From Pedosphaera sp. (GTDB lineage: Bacteria > Verrucomicrobiota > Verrucomicrobiae > Limisphaerales > Pedosphaeraceae): a stretch of DNA of 10,819 bases. Positions 1 through 7,885 of this stretch are shown here, in pieces (the first letter of the stretch is position 1; each line of letters begins with the position of its first letter). Position numbers and translations under genes: made by a program. The notes beneath the pieces were generated by a model. The model saw nothing but the letters and a program-made list of their open reading frames with translations, ran no database searches and had not been told where the DNA came from. The DNA lies in the NCBI GenBank assembly GCA_028293265.1, contig JAQGPB010000222.1:1-10819 (forward strand), read 5' to 3'.

Positions 1-359
1 CTGATTACATGGGGCAAGCCGAGGGACTGCTGACCGAAGGGGGCACTGGAAAGTTTGACCATGTCCCAGCTGCGGTGTTAGCAGGTGCTGTCCTCGAAAA
101 ATCCTTGCGGACTTTAGCGGATAACCATCAACCTCCAGTCCCGACTACAAATCAAAACGGGGAGCCGAAAACCCTAAACCCAATGATTGATGACCTAAAA
201 AAGGCAGGCATCTTCAATGAGGCAAAAGCGAAGCAACTTCGTGGATGGGCAGCGACCCGCAATCACGCTGCGCATGGTGAATTTGGGCAGTTCGTGAAAA
301 CAGATGTGGAGCAAATGATCAAAGGCATCAATAACTTCTTGGCTGACCACCTCAAATGA
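1..359 (+). CDS. HEPN-like (DUF4145-type) protein, 3' part only
   Basis: The reading frame is open to the left edge, so this is probably the C-terminal part of a longer gene; the first ATG in view is at 9 but no ribosome site can be judged. About 118 residues are visible. They are mostly helical in character and end in an R-N-H-A-A-H-G-E-F stretch (R is residue 84 counted from the ATG at 9). This R-x4-H pattern followed by G is the signature of HEPN domains, which include metal-independent RNases and toxins and are common in abortive-infection and restriction loci. The upstream helix (LNPMIDDLKKAG) and the helix after the motif (VEQMIKGINNFLADHL) fit the HEPN four-helix layout. It lies on the same strand as the protease and HsdR ORF downstream, about 180 bp away, so an association with the restriction locus is likely but not shown. 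Whether it is an active RNase or a structural HEPN cannot be told from the fragment. Confidence 0.7.
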   Translation, partial: DYMGQAEGLLTEGGTGKFDHVPAAVLAGAVLEKSLRTLADNHQPPVPTTNQNGEPKTLNPMIDDLKKAGIFNEAKAKQLRGWAATRNHAAHGEFGQFVKTDVEQMIKGINNFLADHLK

Positions 360-537
360 CACCCCACAATAGCATCCTAGCTGCAATGCCCAACGCCCTA
401 TTGTCACAGTTGCCATTAGGCAAAGTTCTCATGCATGCCACCCCCAAGTTTTACCCAAATGCTAATCTGCGAATTTTACCTTCATCCAAGGATTAATCAA
501 ATGACTCCAAACCATAAACTCCAATAAACAAATCATT

Positions 538-1650
538 ATGCCCATCATTGCGCAACCTGCTGGCACTCCTCCAGCGGAACGGCTCGCTAAATTTTTTGCG
601 GCCAAGTTTTTACAAAACGGCAACTACGAGGCGCTTGGCACTGCCTTCGGCAACCCCGATCCATCAATTTACGCACAAACAGCAGCATTGGGTGAGCTTG
701 ATAGACACTTTGAGGAAGAGGGATTTTCGGGGCTCGCCGTTCATTCTGTTGGTTACACAGCAGGGGGCCAAAATGAGAAAGTCATCATTTACGTGGCGCG
801 TGGCTCCAAAAAAGCCCTAGATGCCATCGCAAAACGAGTTGACGATGTGGAGGTTGAGGCCAAAGTAATGGGCAAGCTCAAAGCGGGACCGGCACCGGCG
901 ATGAGCACTCATGGGATCGGACATCTTTTTGAACGGAACAATCGTATCGCATGCGGAAGTTCCTGTGCTCCAAGCGACCAAAGCTATTCTGGAACACTTG
1001 GGGCGTTCCTTCAAGACGGTCCAAATATGCTAGCTTTGTCTAATAACCACGTTTTTGGTGCCTGTAATCACACAGCGGTCGGAATGCCCATTTTAGCCCC
1101 AAGTACAATGGACGCTCGCTCTGGGAGACGAGCGCCAACGGAGATTTGCAGGCACGAGAGAATCGTAGAATTAAGGAGTGGTGATCCGGCGTTGGTTCCA
1201 CTCATGCAGCTTGATGCTTCGGTCGGTGCAGTAACAAATCAAACTATCATTTCATCTTGGCAAGGGGATGCGATTAATGGCTACGACACGCCCGCCGCCA
1301 CAGTGGCTCCGGCCTCTGGGCTAAAGGTCAAAAAGTTTGGCCGTACTACAGGTCTAACAACAGGTACTATTGAGGCACTCGTACCGACTCCGTGGATTTT
1401 GCCATACAAATCCGGCAAGTTTTCCTCCACTGTCTGGTTCGAGAACACATGGACCGTCAGGTCCGAAGGCGTTGATCCGTTCGCGTTGCCGGGGGACTCG
1501 GGCAGTCTCGTTGTAACCGAAGATGGCGGTTCTGCCATAGGACTTTTATTCGCGGTGAATAATAAAGGCCAGTATGGCATTATCATGCCGATACTCCAGG
1601 TGTTAGAAGCTTTCGGAAATGTTACATTAGTTTCTGGACATGGCATTTGA
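538..1650 (+). CDS. Trypsin-like (chymotrypsin-fold) serine protease, cytoplasmic
   Basis: The 370-residue product has a readable trypsin-type triad: His171 in LSNNHVFGA, Asp226 in MQLDASVGA and Ser321 in LPGDSGSLV, in the usual order and spacing. GDSGS is the classical active-site signature. There is no signal peptide or membrane segment, so it should act in the cytoplasm, unlike secreted or periplasmic HtrA-type proteases, and no PDZ domain is visible. Residues 1-60 are helical and unassigned. Residues ~65-115 form a small alpha/beta-looking domain (SVG at 70-72, IIY at 83-85, MGK at 111-113) that recurs at the start of the next ORF. The ATG at 538 has no clear Shine-Dalgarno but gives a plausible N-terminus; the gene stop overlaps the next start by 11 nt, implying translational coupling. 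Cytoplasmic trypsin-like proteases are known effectors in bacterial conflict systems (for example some AVAST loci). The substrate is unknown and a defence role is inferred from neighbours. Confidence 0.85.
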   Translation: MPIIAQPAGTPPAERLAKFFAAKFLQNGNYEALGTAFGNPDPSIYAQTAALGELDRHFEEEGFSGLAVHSVGYTAGGQNEKVIIYVARGSKKALDAIAKRVDDVEVEAKVMGKLKAGPAPAMSTHGIGHLFERNNRIACGSSCAPSDQSYSGTLGAFLQDGPNMLALSNNHVFGACNHTAVGMPILAPSTMDARSGRRAPTEICRHERIVELRSGDPALVPLMQLDASVGAVTNQTIISSWQGDAINGYDTPAATVAPASGLKVKKFGRTTGLTTGTIEALVPTPWILPYKSGKFSSTVWFENTWTVRSEGVDPFALPGDSGSLVVTEDGGSAIGLLFAVNNKGQYGIIMPILQVLEAFGNVTLVSGHGI

Positions 1651-4600
1651 CGACACAATCAGAAAATCAGCCATCCGTTTGGGTGAGAACCTGAGCGGGA
1701 AATCTTGGTATTCCAGCGTTGGAATTAGCCAAGAAAATGGCCGTCCAATCTTGATCATTTACTTGCGGCGATTACCTGCCAATGTGGGGACTTTGGTTCC
1801 ACGGATTTGGGAGGGCTTGCCAGTCCGAGTTCAATTCATGGGTAAGATGGTCTCAGCACAGGAAGAAAGCGGAATGAGGAGGGTTTTGGCGGAAGCACCC
1901 CCGCTATACCACACTTTGAGCATGACTGAGAGTGTCGTTGAAGATGCCACGCTTGTTTGGTTCGAGGAGCTTGGTTATGCGCTGCGACATGGACCAGACA
2001 TTGCACCGGAGCAACAAGCGGCCGAACGCACGAGCTTTAATGAGACGGTTTTAGCGGAGCGATTGAGAACAGCCTTGCGGAAACTTAATCAGACCCTCCC
2101 AGCCGATGCTTTGGACGAAGCGTTCCGTAAAGTGACCGTGACGCAACATCAGTCACTCATCGCCAACAACCGCGCTTTTCACCGGATGCTGGTGGACGGC
2201 ATCGCCGTTGAGTGTCGCCGCAAGGATGACAGCATCGGCACCGAGATTGTCCGCCTGGTGGACTTTGACAACCCCGACGCCAATGACTGGTTGGCGGTAA
2301 ACCAGTTCACGGTCATCGAAGGCCAGCACAACCGCCGACCGGACATCGTGATATTCGTCAACGGCCTGCCGCTGGGCGTGATTGAGTTGAAAAATGCAGC
2401 GGACGAGGAGGCGGACATTTGGGAGGCGTTCAACCAACTTCAGACCTACAAGCAGCAGATTTCCTCGCTTTTCATCCACAATGCCGTGCTGATCATTTCG
2501 GATGGCTTGGAAGCACGCATCGGCACCATCAGCGCAGACAAGGAGCGTTTCATGCCCTGGCGCACCATTGAAGGCGAAACCGTCGCCCCTGCGTCCATGC
2601 CCCAACTGGAAGTGTTGTTGCGCGGCGCGTTCGACAAGCGCCGCTTCCTTGACTTGGTCCGGCATTTCATCGTCTTCGAGGATGACGGCGGCACGACCAT
2701 CATCAAGAAGATCGCGGGCTATCACCAATTCCACGCAGTCAGAACGGCGATTGAGGAAACCTTGAGGGCCTGTGCCGCCGCTGCTGGTGACACGATGCAA
2801 GATAAATCCGGCGGTTACTTCGCCCGCCCGCAAGCGGGGGGCGCGGTCGGCGACAAGCGTGTGGGCGTGGTGTGGCACACTCAGGGTTCGGGCAAGTCGC
2901 TCACGATGGCGTTCTATGCCGGTCGCCTGGTGGTTCATCCGGCGATGGAGAATCCGACCCTGGTGGTGCTCACCGACCGGAACGACTTGGATGATCAGTT
3001 GTTCGGCACGTTTTCGCGTTGCCACGAATTGCTGCGGCAAAAACCTCAACAAGCCAGCAGCCGGGAACATTTGCGCGAGTTGCTCAAAGTGGCCAGCGGG
3101 GGCGTCATCTTCACCACCATCCACAAGTTTTTCCCTGACGAGAAAGGCGGGCACCATCCAGAACTTTCCGACCGGCGCAACATCGTCGTCATCGCGGACG
3201 AGGCGCACCGCAGCCAGTACGATTTCATTGACGGTTTTGCGCGGCACATGCGCGACGCCCTGCCCAGCGCCTCCTTCATTGGATTTACCGGCACGCCCAT
3301 TGAAAAGAGCGACGCCAACACACGCTCAGTTTTTGGTGATTACATTTCCATCTACGACATTCAGCGCGCCGTCGAGGACAAGGCCACAGTGCCGATTTAT
3401 TACGAGGGCCGTTTGGCCAAACTGGAGTTGAAACCGGAGGAACGTCCCAAAATTGATCCGAATTTTGAGGAAGCAACCGAGGGCGAGGAATTTGACCACA
3501 AGGAAAAGCTCAAGACCAAGTGGGCGGCGCTCGAAGCAATCGTAGGCGCGGAAAAGCGCATCGGCATCATCGCCGGGGATTTCGTTAAGCATTGGGATGC
3601 ACGTCTGGAGGTGTTGGACGGCAAGGCGCTGATTGTCTGCATGAGCCGGCGCATTTGTTACGAACTTTACGAGGCAATCCGCCAATTGCGCCCGGATTGG
3701 CATCAAGCAGAAGATGACAAGGGCGTGATGAAGATCGTGATGACCGGTTCGGCCTCCGACCCGCTGCCCTGGCAGGACCACATTCGCAACAAACCTCGGC
3801 GCGAGGCGCTGGCCAAGCGGTTCAAGAATCCACAGGACACTTTAAAGATCGTGCTCGTGCGGGACATGTGGCTGACTGGCTTTGACGCGCCCAGCTTGCA
3901 TACAATGTATGTGGACAAACCGATGCGTAGTCACGGCCTGATGCAGGCCATCGCGCGGGTAAACCGCGTTTTCAAGGACAAGCCTGGCGGTTTGGTGGTG
4001 GATTATCTGGGCCTGGCCCAGCAGTTGAAGGAGGCGCTGGCGGTTTACACCGAAAGCGGCGGCACGGGAGACACGGCGATTGATCAGGAAAAAGCGGTCG
4101 AGGTGATGCTGGCAAAGTACGAAGTGTGCTGTGATTTCTTCCATGGGTTTGACTGGTCGAAGTGGACCAGCGGCAAACCGGTGCAGAAATTGAGCCTTTT
4201 GCCCGCCGCTCAGGAATTTCTGTTGGCGCAGGGCAGCAAAGAGCCGAAACCCGGAGAGCACAAACAGCGTTTCATGCAGGCCGTGACGGACCTGTCGAAA
4301 GCCTTTGCCCTCTCCGTACCACACGCCAAGGCCATTGAAATCCGCGACGATGTGGGATTCTTTCAGGCGGTGCGTGCGGCGCTGGCGAAAGGTGACGGCG
4401 AAAAACGGAAATCCGCCGACGACATGGACCACGCCATCCGGCAGATTATTTCCCGCGCCGTGGCGTCGGACGAAGTGGTGGATATTTTCGCCGCTGCCGG
4501 CCTCAAGAAGCCCGACATCTCGGTTTTATCAGACGAATTTCTCGCCGAAGTGCGCGGGATGCCGCACAAAAACCTTGCGGTTGAAACCCTGCGGAAATTG

Positions 4601-5068
4601 CTCAACAACGAGATCAAACTGCGCTCGCGCAAGTTCCTCATCCAGTCCCGGTCGTTCTCGGAAATGCTTGAAGCCTCCATCCGCAAATACCAGAACCGGG
4701 CCATCGAAACCGCCGCCGTCATTGAGGAATTGATCGGGTTGGCCAAGCAGATGCGCGCCGCCGCACAACGCGGGGCCGACCTGGGCTTGAGCAACGATGA
4801 AGTCGCCTTTTACGACGCACTGGAAGTAAACGACAGCGCCGTGAAGGTGCTGGGCGACGAGAACCTTCGCGCCATCGCACGCGAATTATTAAAAACCATC
4901 CGCGAAAACGTGACGATTGACTGGACGGCAAAGGAATCCGTCCGCGCCAAACTGCGGGTGATGGTCAAGCGCGTGCTCCGCAAATGCGGCTACCCGCCCG
5001 ACAAACAGGAAAGGGCCACGCAAACGGTCTTGCAACAGGCCGAATTGCTCTGCGCGGACTGGGCTTAG
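1640..5068 (+). CDS. hsdR: Type I restriction endonuclease HsdR subunit with a fused protease-partner domain at the N-terminus
   Basis: The 1142-residue ORF contains a complete HsdR from about residue 95 on (about 1048 residues, normal for the family). Visible motifs are the PD-(D/E)xK nuclease (P234-D235 and E249-L-K251), Walker A TQGSGKS with Lys419, the DEAH box at 520-523, helicase motif III GFTGTP at 548-553, motif V around [10 protein letters not shown], motif [10 protein letters not shown] at 769-776, and a helical C-terminal region that should bind the methylase core. HsdR supplies ATP-driven translocation and cleavage to the HsdM/HsdS complex; neither partner is in the window. Residues 1-75 are foreign to HsdR and match the domain at 65-115 of the upstream protease. 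Start choice is uncertain: the ATG at 1640 overlaps the protease stop by 11 nt and has no good ribosome site, the in-frame ATG at 1874 has one (AGGAAG, 8 nt spacer), and the ATG at 1922 is where family members usually begin. The HsdR assignment is firm; the biological reality of the fusion is open. Confidence 0.92.
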   Translation: MAFDDTIRKSAIRLGENLSGKSWYSSVGISQENGRPILIIYLRRLPANVGTLVPRIWEGLPVRVQFMGKMVSAQEESGMRRVLAEAPPLYHTLSMTESVVEDATLVWFEELGYALRHGPDIAPEQQAAERTSFNETVLAERLRTALRKLNQTLPADALDEAFRKVTVTQHQSLIANNRAFHRMLVDGIAVECRRKDDSIGTEIVRLVDFDNPDANDWLAVNQFTVIEGQHNRRPDIVIFVNGLPLGVIELKNAADEEADIWEAFNQLQTYKQQISSLFIHNAVLIISDGLEARIGTISADKERFMPWRTIEGETVAPASMPQLEVLLRGAFDKRRFLDLVRHFIVFEDDGGTTIIKKIAGYHQFHAVRTAIEETLRACAAAAGDTMQDKSGGYFARPQAGGAVGDKRVGVVWHTQGSGKSLTMAFYAGRLVVHPAMENPTLVVLTDRNDLDDQLFGTFSRCHELLRQKPQQASSREHLRELLKVASGGVIFTTIHKFFPDEKGGHHPELSDRRNIVVIADEAHRSQYDFIDGFARHMRDALPSASFIGFTGTPIEKSDANTRSVFGDYISIYDIQRAVEDKATVPIYYEGRLAKLELKPEERPKIDPNFEEATEGEEFDHKEKLKTKWAALEAIVGAEKRIGIIAGDFVKHWDARLEVLDGKALIVCMSRRICYELYEAIRQLRPDWHQAEDDKGVMKIVMTGSASDPLPWQDHIRNKPRREALAKRFKNPQDTLKIVLVRDMWLTGFDAPSLHTMYVDKPMRSHGLMQAIARVNRVFKDKPGGLVVDYLGLAQQLKEALAVYTESGGTGDTAIDQEKAVEVMLAKYEVCCDFFHGFDWSKWTSGKPVQKLSLLPAAQEFLLAQGSKEPKPGEHKQRFMQAVTDLSKAFALSVPHAKAIEIRDDVGFFQAVRAALAKGDGEKRKSADDMDHAIRQIISRAVASDEVVDIFAAAGLKKPDISVLSDEFLAEVRGMPHKNLAVETLRKLLNNEIKLRSRKFLIQSRSFSEMLEASIRKYQNRAIETAAVIEELIGLAKQMRAAAQRGADLGLSNDEVAFYDALEVNDSAVKVLGDENLRAIARELLKTIRENVTIDWTAKESVRAKLRVMVKRVLRKCGYPPDKQERATQTVLQQAELLCADWA
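1860..1876 (+). promoter_or_regulatory. Possible internal ribosome binding site for a shorter HsdR
   Basis: AGGAAG at 1860-1865 lies 8 nt before an in-frame ATG at 1874. This is the best Shine-Dalgarno match near any candidate start of the HsdR ORF, and starting here would remove the protease-like first 78 residues and leave a near-standard HsdR. It could be chance in purine-rich coding sequence. Confidence 0.35.
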
Positions 5069-5121
5069 TTGTGGGGTGATTTGCTTTTGAACAAAAGCGG
5101 TGTGACAGGTTTACTCGCAAT

Positions 5122-5472
5122 ATGTTTGATCGCGACCATCTTAAAACAACCCTTGATGCCCTTGCAGCAAAAGGAGTTTTTATTGGCACTTCCTCTTGGA
5201 AGTACCCCGGCTGGCGCGGGATGCTTTATGACGAGCAGCGGTATGTGTATCACGGCAAGTTCGGGGAAAAGCGGTTTGAGAAAAACTGCCTGGCGGAATA
5301 CGCCGAAGTGTTCCGCACGGTTTGCGTGGACGCCGGTTTTTTCGTCGAGGGTTTCATCAACTATGGCCGGGCGGGCTGGTTCTTCGACCTCGAAGTGAAC
5401 CGCAAAAGAAGCAACGGCAAGCAGAGGCTTGCTTTGTGCAACCGCGCGGATTCTTATTTACGTCTCCAATAA
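5122..5472 (+). pseudogene. Truncated DUF72 (YecE-like) protein, N-terminal fragment
   Basis: The first 74 residues read as the start of a DUF72 protein: GVFIGTSSWKYPGWRG near residues 18-33, then the YDEQRY, FGEKRFEKNCLAEYAEVF and VCVDAGFF stretches typical of the long DUF72 subgroup. DUF72 proteins are TIM-barrel-like, usually 240-300 residues, with no settled function. After about 5343 the family match stops: the remaining 42 residues (VEGFINYGRAGWFF onward) do not resemble the rest of the domain, and the frame ends at 5472. The other two frames downstream do not clearly restore the missing barrel, so this looks like a deletion or recombination end rather than a simple frameshift. The start at 5122 lies 54 bp after the HsdR stop with only a weak ribosome site. 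Loss of function is inferred from length. Confidence 0.7.
5417..5432. repeat. Short perfect inverted repeat (6-bp stem, 4-nt loop)
   Basis: GCAAGC and GCTTGC flank an AGAG loop, followed on the plus strand by TTTG. It sits just past the point where the DUF72 match is lost and before the convergent minus-strand ORF. It could act as a weak terminator, but the T run is too short for a confident call. Confidence 0.25.
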
Positions 5473-5530
5473 AACCCCCGCAAAAAATCACAACTACACG
5501 ACTCGCCGCGCGTCTGTTTTGGGGTTGTTC

Positions 5531-5764
5531 TCAGCGTTTAAACTGCTGCGAAATAAAGGAAAACCCGGCTGGCAAGATTTCTTCAATCACATATCGGTCG
5601 GGATCGTCGCCAAACTTTTTGTCTCCCAACTGTATTAGCCTTTCTTTGGCCAGTTCCTGAATGATTTCTGGCGGAAATCCGCACTGGCGCAGGGTTGGCC
5701 GCACTCCAAAATACAGCATATCCCGAAGGCGGATTAGAGCAACCAACTTGTCCTTATCTTTCAT
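5531..5764 (-). CDS. Small uncharacterised protein (77 aa)
   Basis: I do not recognise a family. The 77-residue product has sensible protein-like composition: a charged start (MKDKDKLVALIRLRDML), then an apparent two-helix segment (FPPEIIQELAKERLIQLGDKKFGDD), then a hydrophobic tail ending ISQQFKR. The Leu/Ile periodicity in both helices and the acidic/basic mix argue for a real gene rather than a shadow, and nothing overlaps it convincingly on the other strand. The ATG at 5764 has no strong Shine-Dalgarno. It converges on the truncated DUF72 gene (58 bp between stops) and stands alone on its strand, next to a gene-poor stretch. No function is proposed. Confidence 0.55.
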   Translation of the reverse strand: MKDKDKLVALIRLRDMLYFGVRPTLRQCGFPPEIIQELAKERLIQLGDKKFGDDPDRYVIEEILPAGFSFISQQFKR

Positions 5765-5982
5765 TGGATCGCATCGTCTTTTTCTTATCCGTGAAGACTC
5801 GTCTGAACTTTTGCGCCCAGCAACCCAAACGAGCCGTCAGCACGACTATGCGCCGATGGGCCGAGGTTTCAAGCCGTAGTTCCAAGACTCACCATTGTGA
5901 CGGGGATACCGGAGGCATGGTGGCAATCCCTTCTTGAACGCGATAGGCCGCGCCCGGTCATTGAAGCGGGTAAGTCTTAGCA

Positions 5983-6027
5983 GAAAGGTGGCTGAGTGGT
6001 TTAAAGCGGCAATTTACTAATCCCGCC
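5983..6027 (+). pseudogene. Degraded tRNA-Ser-like 5' half
   Basis: The run GGTGGCTGAGTGGTTTAAAG followed by CGGC reads as the acceptor end, linker and D-arm of a bacterial class II tRNA, closest to tRNA-Ser. The next bases contain TTACTAA, which would sit where a serine tRNA with anticodon GCU has TTGCTAA. The flanking five-base anticodon stem strands (GCAAT and TCCCG) do not pair, and no T-arm (GTTCGAATC type) or matching 3' acceptor strand with CCA follows within about 60 bases. It is therefore a remnant or partial copy, not a working tRNA. Such fragments are often left by elements that integrate at tRNA genes. Confidence 0.45.
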
Positions 6028-6125
6028 TGTTGAATCATCAATAACAGCAGTCCGAACTGCGATTGCGGCGGAAGTGAAAGGGAAGAAATAGGCTTGTTCA
6101 TCTCGTTAATGTGAATCACCATAAC

Positions 6126-6156
6126 TAATTATGAATGTTCAACGGACGAATAATTA
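6126..6156. repeat. AT-rich inverted repeat, 7-bp arms
   Basis: TAATTAT (6126-6132) and ATAATTA (6150-6156) are exact reverse complements separated by 17 bases. The arms are AT-rich, no T run follows, and no adjacent gene needs a terminator here, so a protein-binding site or chance are both possible. Confidence 0.25.
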
Positions 6157-6379
6157 ATACAATCACGGTTGGTACTGTTGGATGGCAGATTGAGTGTTGG
6201 AGAATGGCGCAGGGATGCTTCCCGTTCGAGCTTTTGGAAGCCACTCATATTCACAGGATGTTTTGCGAAGCGATTAGATCAACATACCGATACCAAATAC
6301 AGCGGCTTCCAAATAAATTGGTTTTTATCCCCCCATTTCCAAATTAAGGCACTACCTTCTGTCGCTCGCGAATTCCGTC

Positions 6380-7885
6380 TCATTCCATCGCGGTGAGCAG
6401 TTCAGTGATGGAAACCGTGGCGAAGCTGATGGCGGAGTCGCTCATGGCATAGGGGATGATGAGTTCCTGTCCGTGGAGCAACGCGCCGCAGGTGTAAACC
6501 ACGTTCGGCACATAGCCGTCGCGCTCGGCTTCGTTCGGACAAAGCAAAGGCTCTCGCAGACGGCCAATCACGCGCGTCGGATCGTTCAAATCGAGCAGGA
6601 ATGCTCCGAGACAATACTTGCGCATCGCGCCGACGCCGTGGCTCAACACCAGCCAACCTGCTTCCGTTTCAATCGGCGAGCCGCAGTTGCCCAGCTTGAT
6701 GAATTCCCACGGTTGCGCGGGTGTCAGCAGCACTTTGGGCGTCTGCCAGAAATGAATGTTGTCCGAGAACATCAGGAGAATGTTTTCGTCGTCTTGGCGG
6801 GACAACATGGCGTATTGTCCGTTGATTTTGCGCGGAAACAGCGCCATGCCTTTGTTCTGCACGGCGGGACCGTTCAGGGTGCTGAACTTGAAATGGACAA
6901 AGTCCGGCGTCTCCAGCAGTTGCGGCAACGTGATTTTGCCGTCGTATGCCGTGTAGGTCGCGTAATGGGTAAAGCCGCCGTCATCCTGTTGGAAACGGAC
7001 AAAGCGCGCGTCTTCAATGCCGTTGCTCTGGCTGGGCGCGGAGGGAAAGAGGACGCGCTGCGAAATGCGGCTGTCGGGCGCGAAGTTCACTTCGTAATTC
7101 GATTCCGCCAGGAGCAGGATGCCGCGCGCGGCGCGGGTCGCCGTGGCATCGGAGGTATCCACCGTCAAGCCTGAAGCCAGCAAAACCTGGTGGAGTTCCT
7201 TGAGCGTGAAATCTTCGTGAAGCTGGTCCAGCACGCGCCGGCAAAAATCATTTTGCACCCCCGCTTCTTCAAGCTTGTGGGCAAACAAGCCCTTGGCGTA
7301 GGCGGCATTGGGCACGCGCTCCGGCTCGGTCACAAATGGCACCACCGGAGTGAGCGTGATCCGGTGTTGGGCGCTGACGATGCCGGAGCGGAAGGTGATG
7401 GAGGAAATATGTCCTTCCCCCGTGGCCCGCAGGCTCAGGATGAAACGCAGTGCGCCTCGGGGCAGGCCGGATTGGTCGGGATGCGGCACGATGGATGGAT
7501 TGAAAAGGGCGGCGGACTCGGGCGAATACTCATGCGTGAAGTAAGTGCCAATGAGCATTTGCCGTTCGGGCGAGGGCCGCGCGCCGGGTTCGAGATGAAT
7601 CTTCACCTGTTCAAAGCGCTTGCGGAAAATAGCTTCGACGTGTTCGTGCCGGTCCGCAAACTCGCCCAGCACCTGGTTTTGCAGCCTGGCGGCTTGCTCC
7701 TCCGGGAGGGCCATGATCCGAGCGACGATTCGCCGGGCAATGTCGTCGGTGGTGGGACGAAACGGACGCATCAGCACGCGCGAACGATCCGGGAGCAAAG
7801 TCGGGCCGATGCGTTTGGCGTGAAGAATGGAGGGTGTGTGTTTGGTCATGAATTCAATCCTGGCTCCGGCATGGGCGCCGGGCAT
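6380..7885 (-). CDS. GH130-family glycoside phosphorylase/hydrolase-like protein (long form)
   Basis: The 501-residue product carries GH130 five-bladed propeller motifs: FNPSIV at 128-133, GIEDARFV at 289-296 (the family's conserved acidic position), NKGMALFPRKINGQYAMLSR at 344-363, GSPIETEAGWLVLSHGVG at 402-419, and GYVPNVVYTCGALL at 457-470. GH130 enzymes mostly phosphorolyse or hydrolyse beta-mannosides. This protein is longer than the classic ~300-350 residue members, with ~120 extra N-terminal residues and an insert near 200-260, so its substrate cannot be assigned. There is no signal peptide; it should be cytoplasmic. The ATG at 7885 overlaps the upstream stop as TAATG, which suggests coupled translation. 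The in-frame ATG at 7849 has a better Shine-Dalgarno (AGGA, 8 nt spacer) and is an equally good start. Its partner is the GT4 fusion gene directly upstream, so both likely handle the same oligosaccharide or glycan. Confidence 0.85.
   Translation of the reverse strand: MPGAHAGARIEFMTKHTPSILHAKRIGPTLLPDRSRVLMRPFRPTTDDIARRIVARIMALPEEQAARLQNQVLGEFADRHEHVEAIFRKRFEQVKIHLEPGARPSPERQMLIGTYFTHEYSPESAALFNPSIVPHPDQSGLPRGALRFILSLRATGEGHISSITFRSGIVSAQHRITLTPVVPFVTEPERVPNAAYAKGLFAHKLEEAGVQNDFCRRVLDQLHEDFTLKELHQVLLASGLTVDTSDATATRAARGILLLAESNYEVNFAPDSRISQRVLFPSAPSQSNGIEDARFVRFQQDDGGFTHYATYTAYDGKITLPQLLETPDFVHFKFSTLNGPAVQNKGMALFPRKINGQYAMLSRQDDENILLMFSDNIHFWQTPKVLLTPAQPWEFIKLGNCGSPIETEAGWLVLSHGVGAMRKYCLGAFLLDLNDPTRVIGRLREPLLCPNEAERDGYVPNVVYTCGALLHGQELIIPYAMSDSAISFATVSITELLTAME

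Larger units (their letters stand above)
5765..6379. other. Gene-poor stretch with remnant features
   Basis: About 615 bp without a convincing gene on either strand. The open frames present (for example 6135-6347 plus) give low-complexity or cysteine/tryptophan-rich products with no family look. The stretch holds a tRNA-Ser-like 5' fragment (5983-6027), a small hairpin (GCAGT-CCGA-ACTGC, 6047-6060) and an AT-rich inverted repeat (6126-6156). It lies between the accessory-looking left block and the carbohydrate operon on the right, and probably marks a boundary between them. Confidence 0.5.

Noticed and set aside
386..496. 36-codon plus-strand frame between the HEPN and protease genes
   Set aside because: Short, no ribosome site and no recognisable pattern in the product.
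2153..3247. 364-codon minus-strand open frame inside hsdR
   Set aside because: It lies wholly opposite the helicase region of HsdR, whose motifs are intact; the product has no family look and is a typical GC-driven antisense frame.
5083..5098. GCTTTT-GAAC-AAAAGC hairpin after hsdR as a terminator
   Set aside because: The stem is short and AT-rich and no T run follows, so terminator function is not supported.
6135..6347. 70-codon plus-strand frame in the gene-poor stretch
   Set aside because: Cys/Trp-rich product with no ordered pattern, no ribosome site and no family resemblance.
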